DNA from: Stephanodiscus triporus
Taxonomy: Eukaryota > Bacillariophyta > Thalassiosirophyceae > Thalassiosirales > Thalassiosiraceae
Direction of reading: 5' to 3'
Length of the DNA stretch: 12,282 bases
Assembly (NCBI GenBank): GCA_036939755.1
Contig: JALLAZ010000752.1
Span: forward strand, 1 to 12,282
Positions 1-8,182 of the stretch are shown here, one piece after another (position 1 is the stretch's first letter; every line of letters starts with the position of its first letter). The translations under genes and the position numbers were made by a program. The notes beneath the pieces are model-generated. The model made no database searches, had not been told where the DNA came from, and was given only the letters and a program-made list of their open reading frames with translations.

Positions 1-35
1 AACGCGGGGCGGCAAGGAGCCAACGAATTTCCCCC

Positions 36-3000
36 ATGACGTCCTCCCCCCCCCCCCCCCCCCCCTCCTCCCGAACGAGGACCGAAGAACCTCGCGTCCG
101 TCGGATCGACGGCCCGATGCTGCCCCACCTGTACCATCGCCCCTCCCCCCCCTCCTCCCCCGTCGCACCGTCGTCGTCCCTCGTTCCCATCCTGACCCCG
201 CCCGTCGTCGACGACTGCCGGTACGTGCTCGTGCCCGAGTCCCGTCGCATCGTCGTCAGGGGAGCGCAACGCGGGACGAGGGTACGCGACCTCGTCGTCG
301 CGCCGGACGACGACCACGACGTCCACGACCACGACGTCCACGACGACGGCGCGTCGTCCGGGGACGGGAGGAGGGGCCGGGGGGGGGGTCCCATCCTCTC
401 CGTCGCGCTGGCGTGGCTGCCGCGCGCCGCGACCGGACGACGACGGCGACGACGGGACGTCGCCGACGACGACGACGACGACGACGGGGAGGGAGGGGGA
501 GGGGCGGGGGGCGAGTGGATAATCCTCGCGGGATGCGCCGGCGGGATCGTACGCGAGTGGCCCGCGTTCGACCTGTCGAATTCGTCCTCCGGGCGCGAAG
601 ACGAGAAGAACGACGCGTCGGCGCGCCTCCTCCTCCGCACAGGTCGTTACGCTTGGGCGGTTCGACCGGTCGGATGATGGGGGACGTCGTTTGCCTCGCG
701 ACCCCGTCCCATTCGTCGTTAGAGGGGTCGTCGTCGCCGCCGCCGCCGCCGCTGTCGTGTACGGACTTATGGACGGGTGGATGGTCCGATTCGTCGTGCC
801 GCCGTTCTTCGCGCGGTCGTCGACGACGGGGTCCGGCGGCGTCAGCCGCGGTACTACCGTGCCCCTTGTCGCGACGAGATTGGCGTTCGCGGGGGGGGAG
901 GAGGACGCCGCGGGGGGACGCCATCGTCGTCGGCGAGTCGGCGGGACGGGGGGCCGTCCCCCGTGTCGTCATTCTCGTCGCATCATCATTCCTCCGGGAC
1001 GAAGAAGAACGACGACGACGACGGCCATCACGGCATCGAGGTGTCCTGCGTCGTTCCGCGGGGGAGGCTACGACTATCGGTGTACCGAGACGGGATCGTG
1101 TTGACCGATCCGAGGGATCCGACGCGTAAGAGGGTGCCGACCGATACCACGACGATTAGTCGAACAGATAATCACGCTTCGCAGGCCGGAGGATTATCGT
1201 AAGATTAGGGACGAGAATAGGAGGAGGAGGAGGAATGGGGTAGGAGGAGGAGAAGGGGTAGGCGCGATTACGACCGGTCACGTGGTCCTCATCTGCCTCG
1301 CGAAGACGGGGAAGGATGATGAAAGCATCGTCGAGTACAAGGGCAAGCCGCTGCCGGGACAGGTCTGCTTCCAGCTGCCGTCCTACGACGTCGGCGGAAA
1401 CGGATCGTCGCCAACGGAGGACGATTGGCGGAAAGGTCTCGAAATCGCACTCCTATCTCAGAGCACCACTACCGACAGCGATGCGGTCGGAACGATGATG
1501 GTTCGCGTGGAGGACGAGGAGGAGGAGGGTCCACGGGGATGCGCCGCGTCGTCGTTTCGATCGTCGACTCGTGGGGGGGTGGAAGGCGGATCATCATCAT
1601 TGACGACGACGACGGGCGGCATGCCGTACGTGGGATGTCACAACGGTTTCCACGACGGCGTGCTCTCCCCTCAAGGAGGGATTTTTATTCTACAGGCCAC
1701 CCCTATTCGTGCATCGATCGAAACTCGCGTCCATCTCGTGTGGACGCGGGTCCGGCGGATCTCGTTACGTCGACGTAATCGCGAGACCACGACCACGACG
1801 ACGTCGCATCGTCCGCCGCCACCGCGGGGAAGAAGAAGAAGGGGGGGAAACGAAGCACGTCCAGCGGCGGGGGGACGACGACGCTGGAATTTACGAACGT
1901 CCACCGCGAGGAATGGGAACGATCGCGTCTTCGGCCTGCTCCTTTGGCCTGCTCGCCGTGTACCGTCCAAGATCGTCGTCACCGTCGATTCGCCGAGTTT
2001 TGAACGACGACTACTACTACGACGACGGCGGCGCCCCGACGACCGGGGGGAGGGACGACAATGACCGCCTTCCGCCCGACGCGTTCGTCGCGATTTGCGC
2101 CCCGCGCTCAATCGTCGTTTACCGCGATCGACGCGACGACGACTCCGACTACGAGGACGCGTCGTCGTCGCGCACGAGACTCGTGCGCTTCGACGAATCG
2201 ACGACGGGCGGGGGACCGCTGACGTGCGCGGCGATATCTCCCGGGACTGTGGACCTGGCGTTGGGACGCGAGAGGGGTCACGTCGATGTCCTACACGGGG
2301 TTTTCGAGAACGTGTCCGAATACCTGGATCGGATGTCGTCGGGGGACGACGACGACGACGACGACGAGGTGCGGCATCATCCTGGTACGACGACCGTGCG
2401 TCGGACGCTCCACTGGCACTCGCATCCCGTGCGCGCGCTGGCGTACGCGACGGCCGACGCTCGGGGGGGGTCGACGGGTCCCGCGAGCCTCTTGTCCGGG
2501 GGCGAGGAGAGCGTCCTCGTGACATGGCAGCTCGATCGGAACCACCACAGGCCGTCTAACTTCGTGTCGCGCGTGGGACGGGGGGGCATCGTGTCGATAT
2601 TGCGCTGTCGGCATACCGGCAGGGTTATAGTTTTCTGCTCGGATAACACGGTCCAGTGTTTCGACGGCGTCACGTACGATCGGGTGTGGGCCGAGCAAGG
2701 ATTGGCTTCGATGGAATTGCACGAGGAGGAGGAAGTGGAGGGGGGGCGGCGCCGGGGGAAGGTCGTGGATGGCGTCGTTCGACCCGTCGCGAGGAGGGGT
2801 CCGATCATCATGGTGAAGGATCCGATCACCAAATATCCCATGCTGACGAATCTCCCCGGGGCGCCCGGGATGGTGCATTGGTACGATCCGAGGTCGGCTT
2901 CGGTTATCGGCACGCTTGAGGTAAGGGTCGAGAAGTCGGCGCTTTGTTTTTCCTGCCCAGAGAGGAGTCTACTCAATGTTTTCGCCCCAACGGACTCTCT

Positions 3001-4446
3001 TGTCGTCTTTGCACATTCGTTGACGTGGCGGGTTTTTCGTGATAGGTGGCCCCCTTCAACCGCGTGAGTCGCAGGGACCCAAAGACCGATCCCCACATTC
3101 CAACGCCGACGGTCACCCACATGGCCGTGGGACGGAACGGCAAGGATATGGTCACCGTGGACGCGGTCTGGACGGAGAACGCGAGCGTCGGCGCCGCGTA
3201 CGACCTGGTGGGACCACGGGGGAACGTCGCCCCGATGAACGTATGCACGAGCATAAAGTTCTGGTCGCACGTCGACTCCGCCTCGAGCAGGAGCAGGTCG
3301 GCGGAACACCAGCGCAAGCGCAGGAACGGCGACGTGCCCATGAGCTACGAGCTCGTGTCGTCGATGGCCGCCCCCCACGGGAGGGGGGGGGAGATCTGCG
3401 CCCTCGCGGTGTCACCCGACGGGGGCGCCGCTTGCACCCTGAGTAGGGAGGAGGACGCCTTTCGCATCTGGGCCAAGAATACCGAGCCTCCCGTTGGCCT
3501 TTGGAAGTGCAATTACAAGGTCAGGACGCCATCGGGTTACGCCAGCCTGTTATCTCGGGGGGTGAATTCGTCTATTTTCGGTCAGCAGTTGGTGGCATTC
3601 TCGACCGATGGGACGGTGCTCTCCGTTTCATACGGCCCTTACGTAACGTTGTGGGATCACTCCGATGCCACCTTGCTAACTTCCCTGTCGCTGAACGATA
3701 AGGCGACAGCTACCAGCCGAGCGAGCGAGGAGATACAGACGGTCAACTTTTTGACGGGAAACGATGACGCGATGCTGCTGACAACTGCAAGCCACATAGG
3801 GGTCAAATCTCCTTTTGGGGGTGCAAGGTCATGCTATCTTGGAGATGATGAATGGTCATTGGATTTCGCGCTATTATTCGGCAAGGGAGCGATAGTATCC
3901 GCTGTCGTTCCTTTAGCAGACTTCAACGATCCAAGTGGAGGCAGCGGGGGATTCTTCGCTGTGTCAATCTCTGTTACTAATGGAGCAAAAAGCATAATAT
4001 CCATCATCAACAGAGACAAGGGGAAATTGATGACTTCGGCAGGATCGAACGCTCCCATACAATGGAAAGTCGATGGCGTAGTACGATCCCTATACGTGGA
4101 AAAAAGTCTCAGATCGTTCGTTCGGTTGCTCGCGATCACGAAAGACTGCCAAATGCTTTCGCTCAGCTGCGGATCGGAGAAGGAGAATGCGATGATGTCG
4201 GACACGGAGGTTCGGTCGCTGGGGTATTCTCGGCAGGCACCAGTTCTGAAAATCGGGACTGATTCGGCAGGTGTGGGGCATCAACGTGCGTCTTCCGTCA
4301 AGAGACGAAAGGTTTCCATGGTCATTCCGCGAGTAGGAGCGGAGAGGAGCTCCAGGAATCTGTCCGGCTTTGTATTTCCAGCATTGAGCGGGAAATTCAC
4401 TTGCGCGTTCGTCGCTCGACTGGAAAAACGCAGTAGGAGTAATTAA
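36..4446 (+). CDS. WDR75: WDR75/UTP17 (Nan1)-like WD40 protein of the SSU processome; 5' exon structure partly unresolved
   Basis: WDR75/UTP17 is a subunit of the t-UTP/UtpA complex, which binds nascent pre-rRNA in the nucleolus and starts small-subunit assembly. The translation follows the family in order. There is an N-terminal blade at 210-660, with WIILAGC..GIVREW near 510-560. A strand at 1264-1390 (HVVLICLA, then VCFQLP) matches the family's SVKLP region. LHWH..VRAL..LLSGGEESVLVTW lies at 2398-2535, PGMVHWYDPR near 2860-2905, and a second propeller from 3046 includes EICALAVSPDG and VTLWDHSDATLL. The C-terminal FVFPALSGKFTCAF matches the family's last conserved block. Exons 1696-2920 and 3046-4446 join in phase 0, and exon 1185-1625 joins 1696 in phase 2. 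Between about 678 and 1184 no single frame works: frame 36 stops at 675-677 and frame 413 stops at 1127-1129. The start at 36 is only the first ATG; the frame is open to the window edge. Asp runs are unusually long. The family call is firm; the 5' model is weak. Confidence 0.85.
46..65 (+). repeat. Homopolymer run of 20 C
   Basis: A run of 20 consecutive C lies ten bases after the first ATG of the WDR75 reading frame and would encode polyproline. Run length is easily misread or polymorphic, so the frame at the 5' end of this gene depends on it. Confidence 0.95.
464..486 (+). repeat. GAC triplet run (poly-Asp)
   Basis: Consecutive GAC codons in the WDR75 frame encode an Asp stretch. A similar run lies at 2345-2367, and shorter ones occur near 300-350 and 1010-1022. 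On the other frames and strand the same triplets read as Thr, Arg, Val or Ser, which keeps the false long frames of this region open. Confidence 0.8.
1126..1184 (+). other. Possible intron in the WDR75 gene
   Basis: The donor GTAAGA at 1126 and the acceptor CTTCGCAG at 1184 would remove 59 bases and join the frame ending at 1125 to the frame used from 1185 in phase 2. A second GTAAGA lies at 1199, with a GGGTAG acceptor at 1261, but it does not connect compatible frames. This is a suggestion only. Confidence 0.3.
1626..1695 (+). other. Probable intron in the WDR75 gene
   Basis: The donor GTACGT at 1626 and a T-rich acceptor ending TTCTACAG at 1695 remove 70 bases. The junction is phase 2 and moves exactly from the frame open at 1185-1625 into the frame open at 1696-2920, as a real intron should. 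A competing open frame at about 1779-2000 leaves some doubt. Confidence 0.55.
2921..3045 (+). other. Intron in the WDR75 gene
   Basis: The donor GTAAGG at 2921 and the acceptor GATAG ending at 3045 remove 125 bases in phase 0. They join GTLE to VAPFNRV in the family linker between the two propellers. Reading through would stop at 3065-3067. The intron is visibly richer in T than the flanking exons. Confidence 0.85.
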
Positions 4447-4651
4447 ATCATTATAACCGAGATCGAGCTCTTAAATTTTTGCAACCTCCGACCGTGCCAC
4501 CGCCCCTCCGTCCAAACACTCGGCGCAGTGTTATGTGCATTTTGCGTAAGTCCGAACGAGGACTCGTTGTTCATTCGGCGCCCCGACATCGGAACTTGCC
4601 AGTCGCGCGACGCCTCCCCCCCCCCCCCCGGAGTCGATCGATCGATCCCAT
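4447..4651. other. Convergent 3' intergenic region with a C14 run and a GATC palindrome
   Basis: This 205-base gap separates the WDR75 stop from the stop of the Cys-rich gene on the other strand, so it should hold both 3' UTRs. It begins with an A/T-rich stretch (AATTAAATCATTATAA) suited to WDR75 polyadenylation. It also has 14 consecutive C at 4616-4629 and the self-complementary GATCGATCGATC just before the Cys-rich stop. No coding or RNA gene is evident. Confidence 0.6.
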
Positions 4652-5082
4652 CTACGGCTTGGCCACGCACTTACAATCTTCGCAGCTGTAATGGTACCAG
4701 CTCAGTCCCATTTCGTACTGGCATTTGCTCCCCACGCATCCGTCCCTGTGCTGCCAATGACACATGCACTCTTTTTCCCCGGAGAGGGATGGTGCAGAAG
4801 TATCGATAAGACGGTCGAGGGAACAAAAAAAACCGGAGATGCGGAGGGGGGGGGCGGGGGAGCAATCCTTAGAGAAGATGGTTCATATCGACGCGAGGGA
4901 ACGACGAGACGACCTCGCTCGAACTCACCTCCCGTCGTGTCCGTGACGGTCCCGGTCCCCTTAGGGCAGAAACCCTCGGGGAGCCGCGGCGCATCCTTCG
5001 GGGCGTATCCCGCTTGGGATGAGAGGAGTAGGATCGAGCTCGCGACCGCCGCGCGCAGCAGCGGCATCGCCAGGGACACCAT
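4652..5082 (-). CDS. Small cysteine-rich protein with a signal peptide, two exons (90 aa)
   Basis: Exon 1 (5082-4929) encodes 51 residues. They begin MVSLAMPLLRAAVASS, with a hydrophobic core at residues 3-22 and a plausible signal peptidase site after A24 (SSQA|GYAP). A textbook donor GTGAGT at 4928 and an acceptor after AAAAAG at 4771 splice in phase 1. Exon 2 (4770-4652) encodes ECMCHWQHRDGC, GSKCQYEMG and SWYHYSCEDCKC, ending CVAKP and TAG. The total is 273 bases. The mature part has eight cysteines (39, 53, 55, 63, 68, 81, 84, 86), including CxC and CxxCxC pairs. That fits a disulfide-rich secreted peptide or a small metal-binding protein. YAP at 26-28 vaguely recalls the plastid FAP motif, so plastid delivery is not excluded. 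Reading through the intron gives a 126-residue frame without the Cys cluster. I recognise no family. It is divergent from the WASH-like gene. Confidence 0.65.
4771..4928 (-). other. Intron in the Cys-rich gene
   Basis: This 158-base intron has donor GTGAGT and acceptor AAAAAG, phase 1. The split codon is G|AG (Glu), placed immediately before the first Cys of the cluster. Pyrimidine-rich stretches, including eight T in a row, lie upstream of the acceptor. The length is not a multiple of three, so retention changes the C-terminus. Confidence 0.65.
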
Positions 5083-5274
5083 TGTGTAAGAAGTATTGTG
5101 TGTGTGTGTGGAATGGACGAAATAATAAAATAATAGGCGTACGTAGAGGTACTCTAGTAATTATGACCTGTGTTTCGGGGGCCGGGGGCGGGGGGCGTTC
5201 GTATCGTACGAACACAAACAATAAATCTCCCCATATCACACTCAACACTTCTTGAGAGAATAAAAAAATATATC
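5083..5274. promoter_or_regulatory. Short divergent promoter region with a (TG)7 repeat
   Basis: Only 192 bases separate the start codons of the Cys-rich gene (-) and the WASH-like gene (+), so both promoters and 5' UTRs must lie here. It contains (TG)7 at 5097-5110, A/T-rich stretches such as AATAATAAAATAATA, and a G-rich block near 5177-5200. No specific factor site can be named. Confidence 0.55.
5097..5110 (+). repeat. (TG)7 microsatellite
   Basis: Seven TG dinucleotides lie 15 bases upstream of the Cys-rich start codon, probably within its 5' UTR or promoter. Confidence 0.9.
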
Positions 5275-6699
5275 ATGACGGCGACGTGCACCTCCATAGT
5301 CCCGATACCCCTCCCCGCCGACGATACCGATCGTCACCACTCCCTCCACGCGGCCCTTTCCTCCCTCGGCGCGGCAACCGCCTCCTTCGATGCGGCCATG
5401 GACGCGCTGTCCGCGAACGCGGCGCGTCATCGTCGGCGCATCGCGGACCTGAAGATGAGGACGGAAAGGTTCCGGGAGGCGCTCCGTCGGCTGGACGATG
5501 TCGCGGCGGCGGGGGGGGCGTCGGGGTGCGGTGGCGAGTCGACCGACGGCGGCGGCGGAGGAGGAGGATGCAGGAGGCTTCTCCTGCGCTGTCCCGGAAC
5601 GTACGAGGGGGCGCTGCTGGGTCTTCTGCTGCGGGACGTGGAGGGCGGACTGTCCGAGGTCCGGGGGATGACAACGACGACGACGACGTCCTCGTCCGCC
5701 AGGGACGCGGCCCGTCGCGCGGCGGACGACGCAGTCCGCCGGGCCCTGTCGGCGGACGCGTCCGCGGACGACGGCATGGCCGTGCCGTCGGACGCGTGGC
5801 TAGATCGAGCGTCGACGGGGCTGGAGGGGGCGCTGGAGCTCGCGAACGATATGCGCGGCGTGCCGCTAGTGTCCGGGGAGGACGTACGGGGGGGGGGAGA
5901 GGCGGATTATCGACGCGCGCTCGAGGCCCTGGTCCTGAACGCCTCGAGCGCATCGTCGTCGTCCGCCGCGAATAATAACGCGCTCGAGGGACGTGCGAGG
6001 GGTGCGGGGGACGACGAGAGCGTTTACACGACTACGTCCCAGATGTCGTCTTCCATGTCGGTGGCGTCGGGCGGCACGAGGATGACCGCGGGACAGCGGA
6101 GGAGGTGGCACAAACAGCAGATGTCGATGAAGGCGTCGTCGACGTCGCATATGATGCCGACCGCGCTGTCCCCCCACATCGAAATCCCCTCGAGGCAGAC
6201 GAATACATCGGCGCCGGGCCGGCAACAATCCCACGTGGGCAGCCAGCCGTACCTCTGCGAAGTCTTTCACGACTCGTACGGGATCGGGATGGAGCCTCCC
6301 CGTGGCCTTGTGGAATGCCCCGGATTCTCGCCGAGGGGGACAAGAGAGGGAGGGACGGAATTTTACCCCCCGTCAAGTCACGTCACCGATTTGCACGTGT
6401 TCAACACCGCCAGGAACAGTTACGGACCGACGACGATGACGGGAGGAGGAGCAGCGGCTCAGTCGATCTCCGGGCCGTTGTCCGGAGAAACTGCGCCGCC
6501 GAAGCGATCGATGGATGCCGGAGACAACGAAAAGTCGTCGGGGCCACGCGACGTTTCGCCCCACTCGGTCATCGCGAGGAAGAAGCAACCGAAGAAGCAA
6601 TCGCTGTCGCATTTGGTCTTCATGGCTGATGCGAATTCGACCGAAGAGAAGGATGCGCCAACGCTGGATTTACCTGAAACTTTGCCCGATAGCCTGTGA
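5275..6699 (+). CDS. WASH complex subunit 1-like protein (WAHD region; no visible VCA tail), 474 aa
   Basis: WASH1 sits on endosomes in a five-subunit complex and normally activates Arp2/3 through a C-terminal VCA segment. Here residues 8-75 match the WAHD start. VPIPLPADDTDRHHSL is followed by a long helix (ASFDAAMDAL, RHRRRIADLKMRTERFREAL), as in the family's VP..PDLRREE..., AL..L...F.RI pattern. Residues 364-384 (YPPSSHVTDLHVFNTARNSYG) match the family block LPS..SSV..LLLFNT.ENLY. LDLPETLPD at 464-472 resembles the PEIDVPSYLPDLPG segment, and the protein ends there. No WH2, connector or acidic DxW motif is visible. Residues 76-300 are a family-atypical Gly/Ser/Thr-rich insert with an Ala/Arg-rich helix near 140-162. 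The start is the first ATG after an A/T-rich leader; there is no intron. It could instead be another coiled-coil protein, but two ordered motif matches favour WASH1. Confidence 0.55.
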   Translation: MTATCTSIVPIPLPADDTDRHHSLHAALSSLGAATASFDAAMDALSANAARHRRRIADLKMRTERFREALRRLDDVAAAGGASGCGGESTDGGGGGGGCRRLLLRCPGTYEGALLGLLLRDVEGGLSEVRGMTTTTTTSSSARDAARRAADDAVRRALSADASADDGMAVPSDAWLDRASTGLEGALELANDMRGVPLVSGEDVRGGGEADYRRALEALVLNASSASSSSAANNNALEGRARGAGDDESVYTTTSQMSSSMSVASGGTRMTAGQRRRWHKQQMSMKASSTSHMMPTALSPHIEIPSRQTNTSAPGRQQSHVGSQPYLCEVFHDSYGIGMEPPRGLVECPGFSPRGTREGGTEFYPPSSHVTDLHVFNTARNSYGPTTMTGGGAAAQSISGPLSGETAPPKRSMDAGDNEKSSGPRDVSPHSVIARKKQPKKQSLSHLVFMADANSTEEKDAPTLDLPETLPDSL

Positions 6700-7018
6700 T
6701 ATTTTGGTGTGGTTTATTTCTTAAGAGGCGTTCCAACTATATCTTAGGTGATGCTATGATGAGCCATGAGAGGGCAATGTGCCATTTTCCATCGACCTGA
6801 GGATAATCTCTATCCGTTTGGGTGTGACGATTCATTGCCGGCGATAGAAAATCAATTGACATAGTAGTGATGATACACTGATGTAAGTATTGGGCAGTGT
6901 GGCCCTTAAGAAGGAGTAATATCCTATTCTCAGTATGGTATCCAAAGATGCGCCTTCACGTCAATCCAAATCGAATTGTTGGTCTAGAACAAAATACACT
7001 GCGCAACCATTCTCGCTC
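6700..7018. other. Convergent 3' intergenic region, no gene seen
   Basis: These 319 bases lie between the stops of the WASH-like gene (+) and the plastid DUF2470 gene (-) and should contain both 3' UTRs. Composition is balanced and stops are frequent in all frames. A frame overlapping the WASH-like end stays open to 6724. I see no tRNA or repeat. Confidence 0.6.
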
Positions 7019-8182
7019 TCACTTCGTCTCCGCCGCCGCCGCCTGGGCCGAACGAGTCATCTCTACGATGACGTCCTTCACGTCCTTCCTGCTCTCAATC
7101 TTACGGGGGAAGGGCAGGCGGATCTTGAATTGCTGCGGCTGGTCGCTCGCCCTGGGCGTGCGTGTGCACTTGACGTACATCCCCAGGCTGTCCACGCTGG
7201 TGATCAGGGCCTCCGATACGTCCAGTCCGGGTATGGCATGCGCGACCATGGCGATGGTACTGCTCTGGTGTTCGTCGTTCATGTGACTGGCGATGTTTGG
7301 CCCGAAGGAGGATATGGGGTCAGGTTTCGCGGCAAAGTACTGCTCGGGGGTTATGGATCCGGCCCTCGCGAATCCTCCCACGAATCGAATGTCCACAATC
7401 TCGTCCATCCTGAACCTACCGAGATCACGCAAGAAGTGTGCAAGGTCAGTTCGACGAAGGGGAACACTGCCAAAAGAAAAAGAAAGGAAATGTAACTACC
7501 AATTGAAGTCACCGAAGTCCACCCAGAACGCCCCGGGATGTTTTTTCAAATACACGGCCTTCATCGCGTCCCTTTCCGACGGACCGACGAGGGTGACCTT
7601 GCCCATGAGATTGACCCGACCGTCCGCTGCCCCCTTGAATTCTTTCGATGCGATGGTGACGGAACACCTCGGATCCGCAAGGAGATCCTGGGTGTGCGTG
7701 GACATCCCGCTGAAGATGAAAACGGGTCGGCCGAGCTCGTCGACCGCGAAGCCCACGACGGATCCTCCGGGAAAACCAGGATTCCTTTCGACGCGATGCA
7801 TGGATCAAAGCGAGCGTCAGGAAGGTCGCGACGGGAAAACGCGAAACGCCTAAAATAAAACTAGGGCTGAGGGAGGATGATAATCTTACGCTTTCGAGTT
7901 GGTCGACATTACCGCGAACCCGTGGTTGTACTCGACCAAGCTCCTAACGTCGACGTCGAAGCCCAACTTCGGAGCGTTCTGTTGATGCTCCGCGAGTGCC
8001 ATCTGTATCTTCATTTCCTCGGGATCCATTTCCTTCGCCGCGCCGCTTGACCGAACGTCGTGCCCGGGGGATTTCGACTGCTGCAAAGCGGCGGCAATCG
8101 CGCGTCCGCCGATTGATGGGGCGGGAGCGAAGGCGGCGGCAGACCCAAATAGGGCGGCGAGCGAGGCAACTTTGGCTTTCAT
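7019..8182 (-). CDS. Plastid-targeted FMN split-barrel protein with DUF2470 (HugZ/HOZ/GluBP-like), 324 aa, three exons
   Basis: The exons are 8182-7890, 7784-7500 and 7415-7019. They join in phase 2 at both junctions, giving 324 residues. Residues 1-17 form a signal peptide ending SAAA, followed by FAPAP at 18-22, the bipartite plastid-targeting signature of algae with secondary red plastids. Residues about 85-205 are a pyridoxamine-phosphate-oxidase-like split barrel: GFAVMSTNSK, GFPGGSVVGFAVDELGRP, THTQDLLADPRCSV, WVDFGDFNW and IRFVGGFARAG. Residues about 230-315 are DUF2470, with HMNDEH at 237-242, ITSVDSLGM and LPFPRKIESRKDV. Relatives bind FMN or heme; chloroplast HOZ degrades heme, and GluBP binds glutamyl-tRNA reductase. 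Which role applies here cannot be read from the sequence. Homology fixes the second acceptor at 7416, giving NW-FRMDEI. It is divergent from the DUF1244-MogA gene. Confidence 0.85.
7416..7499 (-). other. Intron 2 of the DUF2470 gene
   Basis: This 84-base intron has donor GTAGTT and acceptor GGTAG. The split codon TG|G gives Trp and joins DFNW to FRMDEIVDI. A strong pyrimidine tract ends in an earlier GGCAG at 7467. Using that AG would leave only a 33-base intron and insert 17 residues in frame. Confidence 0.75.
7785..7889 (-). other. Intron 1 of the DUF2470 gene
   Basis: This 105-base intron has donor GTAAGA and acceptor GAAAG. The phase 2 junction restores STNSKANPGFPGGS, the first conserved strand of the split barrel. 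Confidence 0.85.

Noticed and set aside
256..972. 238-residue Arg/Pro-rich frame on the minus strand
   Set aside because: It is antisense to the WDR75 5' region, nearly all Arg, Pro and Ser from CGN/CCN triplets, with no domain. It stays open because of GAC/TCG repeats.
1199..1261. Second GTAAGA..GTAG intron candidate in the WDR75 5' region
   Set aside because: Its phases do not connect the preceding open frame with the frame used from 1262, and the third frame reads through it with plausible residues (EDYRKIRDEN).
1671..2525. 284-residue minus-strand frame
   Set aside because: It is an Arg/Ser-rich shadow of the WDR75 exon at 1696-2920, whose plus-strand translation matches the family.
2377..3378. 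333-residue minus-strand frame crossing the WDR75 intron
   Set aside because: It runs straight through a well-supported intron and two conserved WD40 exons, with no recognisable domain.
4528..4809. 93-residue plus-strand frame between WDR75 and the WASH-like gene
   Set aside because: It contains the C14 run and lies antisense to the Cys-rich exon 2, which has a coherent spliced reading.
5273..5953. Long frames on both strands over the WASH-like 5' half
   Set aside because: They are Arg/Pro/Gly-rich shadows. Only the 5275 frame gives the WAHD-like helix and continues into the FNT..N.Y block.
6700..7018. Possible tRNA or small RNA gene in the convergent gap
   Set aside because: I could not find a T-loop-like GGTTCGANTCC box or a convincing cloverleaf.
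7293..7853. 186-residue plus-strand frame opposite the DUF2470 gene
   Set aside because: It is antisense to split-barrel exons and crosses an intron boundary; no domain.
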